A stretch of 64,000 nucleotides of DNA from Sphaerisporangium rubeum (lineage in GTDB: Bacteria; Actinomycetota; Actinomycetes; Streptosporangiales; Streptosporangiaceae): positions 434,001-498,000 of the forward strand of contig NZ_JACHIU010000001.1 of NCBI RefSeq assembly GCF_014207705.1, in the 5' to 3' direction. Every line of letters starts with the position of its first letter. Within the stretch, counting starts at the first letter, position 1. Positions 36,664 through 43,307 of the stretch are shown here, in pieces. The position numbers and the translations under genes were made by a program. The notes beneath the pieces were generated by a model. The model saw only the letters and a program-made list of their open reading frames with translations, was not told the DNA's origin and did not search any database.

Positions 36664-37530
36664 ATGCGAACCCGCTATGTGAAGACCATCGGACTCGACG
36701 AGGACCGTCTGGCCAAGGACCTCGAGGAGAGCGAGTCGTTCCAGTACTCCGAGGCGTACAGCAACTACCTCATCGGCGGCCCGTGGAAGAGCGCCATGGT
36801 GTGGGCCACCGGCGGGGACACCGGCAGCGGTGTGCTCACCAACTACGCCTACGACCAGCGGTCCACGTTCACCGAGTACGGCAGCCGGCTGCCGTACGTC
36901 CAGGAGATCATCACCAACGTGGCCGACCTCGGCCGGCTGCAGTTCGTCCGGCTCGCCGTCTTCTCCGACAGTGTGATCGTCCCGCACCGCGACTTCCTCG
37001 AACTGTCCGACGTCCCCGAGGAGTCGCGGTCGGCGCACCGGCTGCACATCCCGCTCGTCACGCACGAGAACTGCTTCTTCAGCGAGGACAACGTCGTCTA
37101 CCGGATGCGCGCCGGTGAGATCTGGTACTTCGACGCGGCCCGCATCCACTCGGTGGCGTCGCTGTCCAGCGCGCCGCGCATCCACCTCATCTTCGACTTC
37201 GCCAACCGCTCAGGCGACGGCCCCCTGGTCAACGGGGAGCCGGAGCCGGAAGGCGAGAACATCCCGGCCGGCCGCCGGGTGGACCGGCCCGCGCTGCCGG
37301 ACGACCGGCGCGCGGCCCTGCTGCGGCTCGCGGACGTCCTCACCATGGACAGCTTCCGTGAGGTCTTCAGCATCGTGATCAAGACGCACTTCAGGTGGGA
37401 CGGCGGCGAGAACTTCGCCTGGGACACCATGACCGAGCTCGCCAGAGCCTGTGACGACCCGGCCGTCCTGCCGCACACCATGGAGCTTCTGCGCTACTAC
37501 ACCCTGGATCGATCCGGAAGCAAGGAGTGA
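36664..37530 (+). CDS. Proline cis-4-hydroxylase-like 2-oxoglutarate oxygenase
   Basis: 288 residues, aspartyl/asparaginyl beta-hydroxylase superfamily with a C-terminal region like that of rhizobial L-proline cis-4-hydroxylase. Visible iron-site motif: SVIVPHRDFLEL (His-x-Asp), AHRLHIPL, the second His in FDAARIHSVAS, and the Arg in RIHLIFDF that would hold 2-oxoglutarate. Relatives hydroxylate free proline, pipecolate, lysine or citrulline. A proline-type A code on the adjacent NRPS makes a cyclic amino acid attractive, but arginine (to supply hydroxyarginine for capreomycidine synthase) is an alternative. Starts 4 bases after the preceding gene. Confidence 0.87.
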   Translation: MRTRYVKTIGLDEDRLAKDLEESESFQYSEAYSNYLIGGPWKSAMVWATGGDTGSGVLTNYAYDQRSTFTEYGSRLPYVQEIITNVADLGRLQFVRLAVFSDSVIVPHRDFLELSDVPEESRSAHRLHIPLVTHENCFFSEDNVVYRMRAGEIWYFDAARIHSVASLSSAPRIHLIFDFANRSGDGPLVNGEPEPEGENIPAGRRVDRPALPDDRRAALLRLADVLTMDSFREVFSIVIKTHFRWDGGENFAWDTMTELARACDDPAVLPHTMELLRYYTLDRSGSKE

Positions 37531-37535
37531 CGAGC

Positions 37536-38219
37536 ATGACCACGACGCTGTCGTTCGGCGACCGCCTGGCCGGGAGCCCGGTGCACCAGAACTTCCAGGA
37601 CCACCCGTTCTTCGCCGCCGTGAACAACGCCGACCTGACCAAGGAGCAGGCGGCCATCCTCATCGAGCAGTGGTGGCACCCGCTGCACTACTTCCCGACG
37701 TTCCTCGCGCGCTGCGTGGCCACGCTGCCGGACATCGCCTCCAAGAGCGCGATCACCCGCATCCTCAACCAGGAGGCCGGCGGCGGCATCGTGTCCCAGG
37801 CGCACGAGGTCATCTACGTCGACTCGATGGAGAAGTGCGGCTTCGACCGTGACCGGGTCACCGGCACCGAGCCGTACGCCGAGACCGCGGCCCTCGTCGA
37901 GGGCTACAAGAACGCCTCCGACAGCAGGGAGAGCGCGCTCGGGTTCATCTTCGCCACCGAGACGACCGACCTGCTCATGGTGTCCAGCATCGGCAAGGCC
38001 ATCGAGCGGACCACCGGCATCACCGACAACGAGTGGGTGAACATCCACGTCCAGCAGGAGCCGGACCACGTCGAGGAGGCCAACAACACGCTGCTCGACA
38101 ACTTCACGGCCGAGCAGGAGGACGCGGTCCTGAGCGCGGCCAACGAGATGTGGCGGCTGTGGACGGCGTTCTTCGACCGTCTCGTCGCGGAGTCCGGCGT
38201 CGGCGCTCCGGCGAGGTGA
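37536..38219 (+). CDS. Haem-oxygenase-like di-iron oxidase (HDO)
   Basis: 227 residues, all-helical PqqC/TENA/haem-oxygenase-like fold. Candidate metal ligands lie on helices in LIEQWWHPLHYFP, NQEAGGGIVSQAHEVIY, ATETTDLLM and HVQQEPDHVEEANN, a Glu/His/Asp pattern like that of HDO enzymes (UndA, BesC, the SznF central domain, RohS). Known members N-oxygenate amines or guanidines, or cleave and decarboxylate amino acids. ATG 37536 is preferred since AAGGAG lies 8 bases upstream; a GTG nine bases earlier overlaps that site. It sits in a tight run of oxygenase genes. Substrate unknown. Confidence 0.82.
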   Translation: MTTTLSFGDRLAGSPVHQNFQDHPFFAAVNNADLTKEQAAILIEQWWHPLHYFPTFLARCVATLPDIASKSAITRILNQEAGGGIVSQAHEVIYVDSMEKCGFDRDRVTGTEPYAETAALVEGYKNASDSRESALGFIFATETTDLLMVSSIGKAIERTTGITDNEWVNIHVQQEPDHVEEANNTLLDNFTAEQEDAVLSAANEMWRLWTAFFDRLVAESGVGAPAR

Positions 38220-38222
38220 GCC

Positions 38223-39341
38223 GTGGAAGACGTGCGGAGCACCTACCTGCGCTTCCCCTCCTGGACGCAACCCTTCTGGACGTGGCAGACCGGTAAGGCC
38301 CTGCCAGGCCAGAAGCCGGTCATCCGGCACACCTGGGCCTCCTACCTGGCGGTGACCCTGCTGCTGTTCTTCGCGGGCCTGACGGTCTCGACGCTCGCCG
38401 TGGCGCTCATGTTCCCCCTGTGGTACGTGGCGCTCCCGGCCGGCTGGCTGCTCACGGTCCACGGGGAACGGCTGATGGTGCTGGTCATCGCGCACCAGGC
38501 GCTGCACAGGCGTTTCTCCGGCCGGCCACGCTGGGACGCGTTCTTCGGCGAGGTCGTGACGGTGCTCTCCGTCTTCCACACCTTCCGCGACTTCAAAGAG
38601 GAGCACTTCGACAACCACCACAGGCGGGAGGTCTTCGCCACCAGGGCCGACCCGCCGGTGCAGTTCCTGATCGACCTCGGGTTCCGGCCCGGTCTCAGCC
38701 GTGCGGCCCTGTGGCGGCGCGCGTGGGTCGTGTTCGTCTCGCCGGTCTTCTACTGGAAGGGCTTCCTCGGCCGGATCAGGAGCAACCTCCAGGGTCGCGG
38801 CCCGAGGATCGCCGGGTTCGCGGTGTGGGTCGGCTGGTGGCTGTCGCTGCCGTTCTGGCTGCCGAACGGCCTGCTGGCCCTCGTGCTCGCGTTCTTCGTG
38901 CCGGTAGTGCTGTTCGCGCAGCTCAGCGCGTTGCTCGACCGGCTCGGGGAGCACGAGTGGCTCGGCCCGCGCGACCCGGCGTCCGGTCACCGCTTCTACA
39001 CCGTGGCCAACACGGCGGCCAGGTACTGCGGGTCCCCGGTCCCGCCGCCAGGCGCGGGCCCCGCGGCGCTGCTGCGCTGGACCGCGCTCACGCTGGGCTA
39101 CCACCTGCCGTCCCGGCTGCTCGTCGTGGTGGGTGACCTCCCGAACCACGACTACCACCACCGTTACCCGTCCACCCCCGAATGGACCACGGCCGCGTAC
39201 GCGCGCCAGCGGGACATCGACAACGGACCGGAGGGGCCTCCCTACCGGGAGGTCTGGGGGATGGGTGCGGCGATCGACCAGATGTTCCGCACGCTGGCAG
39301 GCCAGGGGGAGAGTCGCGCGGATGCGCTTCCAAGTCGTTGA
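38223..39341 (+). CDS. Membrane fatty-acid-desaturase-like di-iron enzyme
   Basis: 372 residues with hydrophobic segments around 40-90 and 200-245 and three His boxes: HQALHRR, HFDNHH and NHDYHHRYP. This is the pattern of integral-membrane di-iron desaturases/hydroxylases. No acyl chain machinery is present in this operon, so the substrate may be an amino acid derivative, as in some natural product clusters where family members act on non-lipid substrates; this is inference. It follows the HDO gene by 3 bases and overlaps the PhzF-like gene by 20. Confidence 0.83.
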   Translation: MEDVRSTYLRFPSWTQPFWTWQTGKALPGQKPVIRHTWASYLAVTLLLFFAGLTVSTLAVALMFPLWYVALPAGWLLTVHGERLMVLVIAHQALHRRFSGRPRWDAFFGEVVTVLSVFHTFRDFKEEHFDNHHRREVFATRADPPVQFLIDLGFRPGLSRAALWRRAWVVFVSPVFYWKGFLGRIRSNLQGRGPRIAGFAVWVGWWLSLPFWLPNGLLALVLAFFVPVVLFAQLSALLDRLGEHEWLGPRDPASGHRFYTVANTAARYCGSPVPPPGAGPAALLRWTALTLGYHLPSRLLVVVGDLPNHDYHHRYPSTPEWTTAAYARQRDIDNGPEGPPYREVWGMGAAIDQMFRTLAGQGESRADALPSR

Positions 39342-40137
39342 CACCTTCGCCGACGAACGGTTCGCCGGTAACCCGGCGGCCGTCGTCGAAGTGCCGGGAT
39401 TCCCGCCGGACGCCGTGATGCAGCGCACCGCGCACCGCATCGGCCTCCCGACGACGGCGTTCGTGGTGCCGGTCGCACCCGCGCGGTACCGGGTGCGCTG
39501 GTTCACCCCGTACAAGGAGATCAACCTGTGCGGCCACGCGACGATAGCGAGCGCGCGTCACCTGTTCCTCGCGCCGGAGAACACCGGCCAGACCAGGCTC
39601 ACCTTCGTGTCCGACAACGGCGTGCTGCACGCCGAGCGGGACGGCGCGCTGATCGCCATCGACCTCCCCGCGGCCGGGCTCACCGTCGGCGAACCGCCGC
39701 CGGGACTGCTCGACGCGCTCGGCACCGACGCCGTGGTGTGCGCCGTCTCCAGTGACGACGTCCTCGTCGAGGTCGAGTCCGCCGCCGCGGTCGCCGCCGT
39801 ACGGCCGGACTTCGCGGCGCTCGCCAGGCAGCCGTTCCGCGGCCACATCGTCACCGCGCGCGGCGCGTCCGGCGCCGACTTCGTCTCCCGCACGTTCTTC
39901 CCCTCGCTCGGGGTGGACGAGGACCAGGTCTGTGTCACGGCGCACTGCAAGCTCGCGCCGTACTGGTCGCCGCGCCTCGGCCGTACCCGCCTGAAGGCGT
40001 TGCAGCTGTCCGACCGCGGCGGCCGGCTGGAGGTCGAGGACCTCGGCACCCGGGTCCGGGTGCTCGGCACGGCGATACCGCGCGAAGCCGGCGAGGTCGA
40101 GGCCGGGGACGGCGTCAGGAAGGAAGCGCTCCGATGA
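39322..40137 (+). CDS. PhzF-family isomerase-like protein with changed active site
   Basis: 271 residues, two-lobed diaminopimelate-epimerase-like fold. Family blocks: QVVDTFADERFAGNPAAVV at the N-terminus, INLCGHATIAS, GADFVSRTFFPSLG and QLSDRGGRLEV. The catalytic Glu of PhzF (in the SE-T/S-x-F block) is Thr here (GLPTTAFV), and the usual EDPVTGSAH is EDQVCVTAH. So ordinary PhzF isomerisation is doubtful; a different cyclisation, isomerisation or binding role is possible. Start ATG 39322 has AGGGGGAGAG upstream and lies inside the end of the preceding gene. Confidence 0.85.
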   Translation: MRFQVVDTFADERFAGNPAAVVEVPGFPPDAVMQRTAHRIGLPTTAFVVPVAPARYRVRWFTPYKEINLCGHATIASARHLFLAPENTGQTRLTFVSDNGVLHAERDGALIAIDLPAAGLTVGEPPPGLLDALGTDAVVCAVSSDDVLVEVESAAAVAAVRPDFAALARQPFRGHIVTARGASGADFVSRTFFPSLGVDEDQVCVTAHCKLAPYWSPRLGRTRLKALQLSDRGGRLEVEDLGTRVRVLGTAIPREAGEVEAGDGVRKEALR

Positions 40138-41393
40138 GCGCGAGCACCGTCGCGCTGCTGCTCCTCGGCCTGCTGGTCATCGTCGTGACGGCGCGGCTGC
40201 TCGGCATGCTCGCGCGGCGGCTCGGCCAGCCCGCCGTGATCGGCGAGATCATGGCCGGCATCCTGCTCGGGCCGACCCTGTTCGGCGGCGCGATCTCCGG
40301 GACGCTGTTCCCCACCGGCGTCCGGCCGTCGCTGACGTTGCTCGCCGACCTCGGCGTGTGCCTGTTCATGTTCTTCATCGGCCTGCACCTCGACCACACG
40401 TTGCTGCGCGGTCAGAGCCGCACGGCCTCGGTCGTGTCGTTCGGCGCGATCCTGCTGCCGTTCGGCCTCGGCGTGCTGCTCGCGCTCCACCTCGCCGCGA
40501 GCAGGGAGACCGGGGACCGGCTCGCCTTCGTGCTGTTCATGGGGGCCGCGATGGCGGTCACCGCGTTCCCCGTCCTCGCGCGCATCCTCACCGACAACAA
40601 GCTGCTCGACACCCCCATCGGCGGTCTGGCCCTGGCGTGCGCCGCCGTCGGCGACGTGCTCGCGTGGGCCCTGCTCGCCGTCGTGGCGGCGCTGGCCGGC
40701 GGCGGGGGACATCCGTGGCGGGTGCTGTTCGTGGTGCCGTTCGCCGCCGTGCTGCTCGGAGTGGTACGACCCCTGCTGGCCCGGCTCGCCGCGCGCCGCC
40801 GGCTGTCCGGACCGCTGACCGGCGTCGTGCTGGTCGCCGTGGCCGCCGGGTTGCTGCTGTCGGCGCAGGCGACGACCTGGATGGGCCTGCACGCGATCTT
40901 CGGTGCGTTCCTGTTCGGCGCCGCGTTGCCGCGTGACGGCCTTCCTGTGCTGCGTGAACGCGTGCTGCCGTGGATCGAGCGGATCTGCGCCGTCCTGCTG
41001 CTGCCGGTGTTCTTCCTGGTCGCCGGCCTCAAGGTCGACCTGTCCCGGCTGGACGTCGTCGCGTTCGGCGAACTGGCGCTGATCCTGCTCGTCGCGATCG
41101 GCGGCAAGTTCGGCGGCGCGTACATCGGCGGACGCGTCACCGGCGTGCGTCCGCGCCACTCGGCGGTCCTCGGCATCCTGATGAACACGCGCGGCCTCAC
41201 CGAGCTGATCGTGCTCACCGTCGGCCTCCAGCTCGGCGTGCTGACCCCGGACCTGTACTCCCTGATGATCGTCATGGCGCTCGTCACGACCGCCATGACC
41301 GGCGTCCTGCTGCGCGTCGTCTACCCCGAACGCAGGATCGTCGAGGACAGCGCACCCCGTCGCCGTACGTCCCCGGAAGAGGCGGTGCCATGA
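40134..41393 (+). CDS. Cation:proton antiporter (CPA2/KefB-like membrane protein)
   Basis: 419 residues with about 12-13 hydrophobic segments, beginning with VALLLLGLLVIVVTARLLG and the GQPAVIGEIMAGILLGP block typical of CPA2 sodium (or potassium)/proton exchangers. Overlaps its neighbours on both sides by 4 bases (ATGA), so it is an integral part of the operon. Such antiporters occur in some antibiotic clusters, perhaps for resistance or product export; specificity cannot be predicted. No C-terminal TrkA-N domain is present. Confidence 0.88.
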   Translation: MSASTVALLLLGLLVIVVTARLLGMLARRLGQPAVIGEIMAGILLGPTLFGGAISGTLFPTGVRPSLTLLADLGVCLFMFFIGLHLDHTLLRGQSRTASVVSFGAILLPFGLGVLLALHLAASRETGDRLAFVLFMGAAMAVTAFPVLARILTDNKLLDTPIGGLALACAAVGDVLAWALLAVVAALAGGGGHPWRVLFVVPFAAVLLGVVRPLLARLAARRRLSGPLTGVVLVAVAAGLLLSAQATTWMGLHAIFGAFLFGAALPRDGLPVLRERVLPWIERICAVLLLPVFFLVAGLKVDLSRLDVVAFGELALILLVAIGGKFGGAYIGGRVTGVRPRHSAVLGILMNTRGLTELIVLTVGLQLGVLTPDLYSLMIVMALVTTAMTGVLLRVVYPERRIVEDSAPRRRTSPEEAVP

Positions 41394-42151
41394 GGTCGCG
41401 CAAGAGCGTCTGGCTGCAACGCGAGCCGTCGGAGGAGGCCGCCGCCAGGGTGTTCTGCGTGCCGCACGCCGGCTGCGGCACCGGGGTGTTCCGCGACTGG
41501 CCCGAGCGGCAGGGTGCCGTCGAGTTCATCCCCGTGGAACTGCCGGGAAGGCTGAGCCGCTTCGGCGAGCGGATGCCGGCGACGTTCCAGGAACTCGCCG
41601 ACGACATGATCGCCGGCCTGACCCCCCACATGGACGTGCCGTTCGCGTTCTTCGGCCACTGCTGGTCCGCGCTCCTCGCCTACGAGGCGACCGCGCGGCT
41701 CCAGCGCGCCGGCGGCCCCGAGGCGGCACACCTGTTCGTCTCGTCCCAGCTCGCGCCGCAGGACGGCCCCGTGGGACGCATGCTCGGCATGGACGAGGCG
41801 GAACTCGCCGGGGAACTGGAGACGATGATCCGCGACCAGGGGGGCACACCGCACCCCGAGCTCGTGACCGTCTACCTCAAGGTACTGCGCGACGACGTCG
41901 AGATGAGCCGCAGGTACGTCGTCCCCGCGCCGCTCCGGCTCACCTGTCCCGTCACCGCCATCGGCTGGCGCGACGACGACGAGGTCACCCCCGGCCAGAT
42001 GACCGGCTGGCCGGCCTGCGGCGACACCACCTTCGAACTCTTCGACGGACGCCACAACCGCTTCATCGAAGCGCCGGCTGAGCTGCTGCGCACGCTGTGC
42101 GCCGGCATGGCGGGCCGGGGACCGTCCCGGCTTCCGGTGACATCACGTTGA
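41390..42151 (+). CDS. Type II thioesterase-like protein with Cys nucleophile
   Basis: 253 residues, TEII family (VFCVPHAGCGTGVFRDW, VELPGRLSRFGER, FFGHCWSALLAYEATARL, DGRHNRFIEAP). The nucleophile motif is GHCWS: Cys91 replaces Ser and Ser replaces the second Gly of GxSxG. Candidate acid Asp is in GWRDDDEVTP and His in GRHNRF. A Cys thioester would be less prone to hydrolysis and could favour acyl transfer between carriers, as in SyrC/CmaE, so this may be a second aminoacyl shuttle rather than an editing enzyme. ATG 41390 overlaps the antiporter stop. Confidence 0.86.
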   Translation: MRSRKSVWLQREPSEEAAARVFCVPHAGCGTGVFRDWPERQGAVEFIPVELPGRLSRFGERMPATFQELADDMIAGLTPHMDVPFAFFGHCWSALLAYEATARLQRAGGPEAAHLFVSSQLAPQDGPVGRMLGMDEAELAGELETMIRDQGGTPHPELVTVYLKVLRDDVEMSRRYVVPAPLRLTCPVTAIGWRDDDEVTPGQMTGWPACGDTTFELFDGRHNRFIEAPAELLRTLCAGMAGRGPSRLPVTSR

Positions 42152-42176
42152 CGACGACCCGCCATAGCGTTGCGGT

Positions 42177-43307
42177 GTGGACATTGCGATCGCCAAGCTC
42201 GAACAGTGGATGCGCGACTACTACCACAACGTCGACCACGACATCGGCAGCAGCGGCGTACGTGACCTGACCATCGCGGAGCTGCGCGGTCTGTGCGGAT
42301 TCGAGCTGTCAGAACTCGACGCGATGACCTGCCGCGACAGCGAGAGCTACGGCGGCAGCGGCCTGCGCGCCGCGCTCGCCGACCGGTGGACCGGCGGCGA
42401 CGTCGACCGCGTGATGGTCACCCACGGCTCCAGCGAGGCGATCTACCTGGTCATGAGCCTGGCGCTCCAGCCAGGCGACGAGCTGATCGTGGTGGACCCC
42501 GCCTACCAGCAGCTGCACGGCATCGCCGCCGCGCGCGGCTGCCGCCTCACCCGGTGGCCGCTGGACCCGGCGGCCGGCTTCGCCGCCGACCTCGCGCGCC
42601 TGCGGGAACTCGCGAGGTCCCGGCCCCGCATGATCGTGGTGAACTTCCCGCACAACCCCACCGGCCGGTCCATCACCGCCGGGGAACAGAAGGAACTCCT
42701 CGCCATCGCCGAGGAGGCCGGGGCCCTGCTGGTGTGGGACCACGCGTTCGGTGAGCTCACCTACACCGCCGACCCCCTGCCGCTGCCGACCTCGTCCTAC
42801 GACAGGTGCGTCGCGTTCGGCACACTCTCCAAGAGCTACGGCCTCCCGGGCCTCCGGGTCGGCTGGTGCGTCGCACCCCCTGACCTGCTGGCCCGCATGG
42901 CGCTGCTGCGCGACTACATCGCGCTGTACGTCTCACCGGTGCTGGAGTTCTTCGCCGAACAGGCGGTGCGCAACGCCGACAAGATCGTCGCGGTGCAGCG
43001 CGAGCACGCGAGCGCCAACCTGCGGCTGCTGAGCGACTGGGCCGGTGGACTGCCGGAACTCGTGCGGTTCAGCCCGCCGGACGGCGGCGTGACCGCGTTC
43101 GTCGAGTTCCCCGGCCAGCCGGACGTGGTCGCGTCCTGCCGCCGCCTCGCCGAACAGCACCGTGTCCTGCTCGTCCCCGGAGCGTGCTTCGGCGACGCCT
43201 ACGGCAACCACGCGCGGCTCGGCTTCGGCGGCACGACCGCCGGCCTGACGGCCGGGCTCTCACTACTGGAACGGGTACTGCGCGAAGACGCGAAGGGTGA
43301 CCGATGA
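42177..43307 (+). CDS. vioD-like: Capreomycidine synthase (VioD-like PLP enzyme)
   Basis: 376 residues, close in layout to VioD of viomycin synthesis: IGSSGVRDLTIAELRGL, MVTHGSSEAIYL, ELIVVDPAYQQLHG, RWPLDPAAGFA, IVVNFPHNPTG, LLVWDHAFGEL and FGTLSKSYGLPGLRVGWCV with the PLP Lys219. VioD converts (3S)-3-hydroxy-L-arginine to the cyclic guanidine L-capreomycidine by beta-elimination and ring closure. The next NRPS overlaps by 4 bases and has a cationic A-domain pocket, so it probably uses the product. The needed arginine 3-hydroxylase (VioC type) is not recognisable; one of the oxygenases here may replace it. Epicapreomycidine is an alternative product. Confidence 0.9.
   Translation: MDIAIAKLEQWMRDYYHNVDHDIGSSGVRDLTIAELRGLCGFELSELDAMTCRDSESYGGSGLRAALADRWTGGDVDRVMVTHGSSEAIYLVMSLALQPGDELIVVDPAYQQLHGIAAARGCRLTRWPLDPAAGFAADLARLRELARSRPRMIVVNFPHNPTGRSITAGEQKELLAIAEEAGALLVWDHAFGELTYTADPLPLPTSSYDRCVAFGTLSKSYGLPGLRVGWCVAPPDLLARMALLRDYIALYVSPVLEFFAEQAVRNADKIVAVQREHASANLRLLSDWAGGLPELVRFSPPDGGVTAFVEFPGQPDVVASCRRLAEQHRVLLVPGACFGDAYGNHARLGFGGTTAGLTAGLSLLERVLREDAKGDR

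Noticed and set aside
42177..43307. Ordinary aspartate-type aminotransferase for the VioD-like gene
   Set aside because: The SSGV start block, THGSSEA and FGTLSKSYGLPGLRVGWCV signature match capreomycidine synthase rather than generic class I enzymes.
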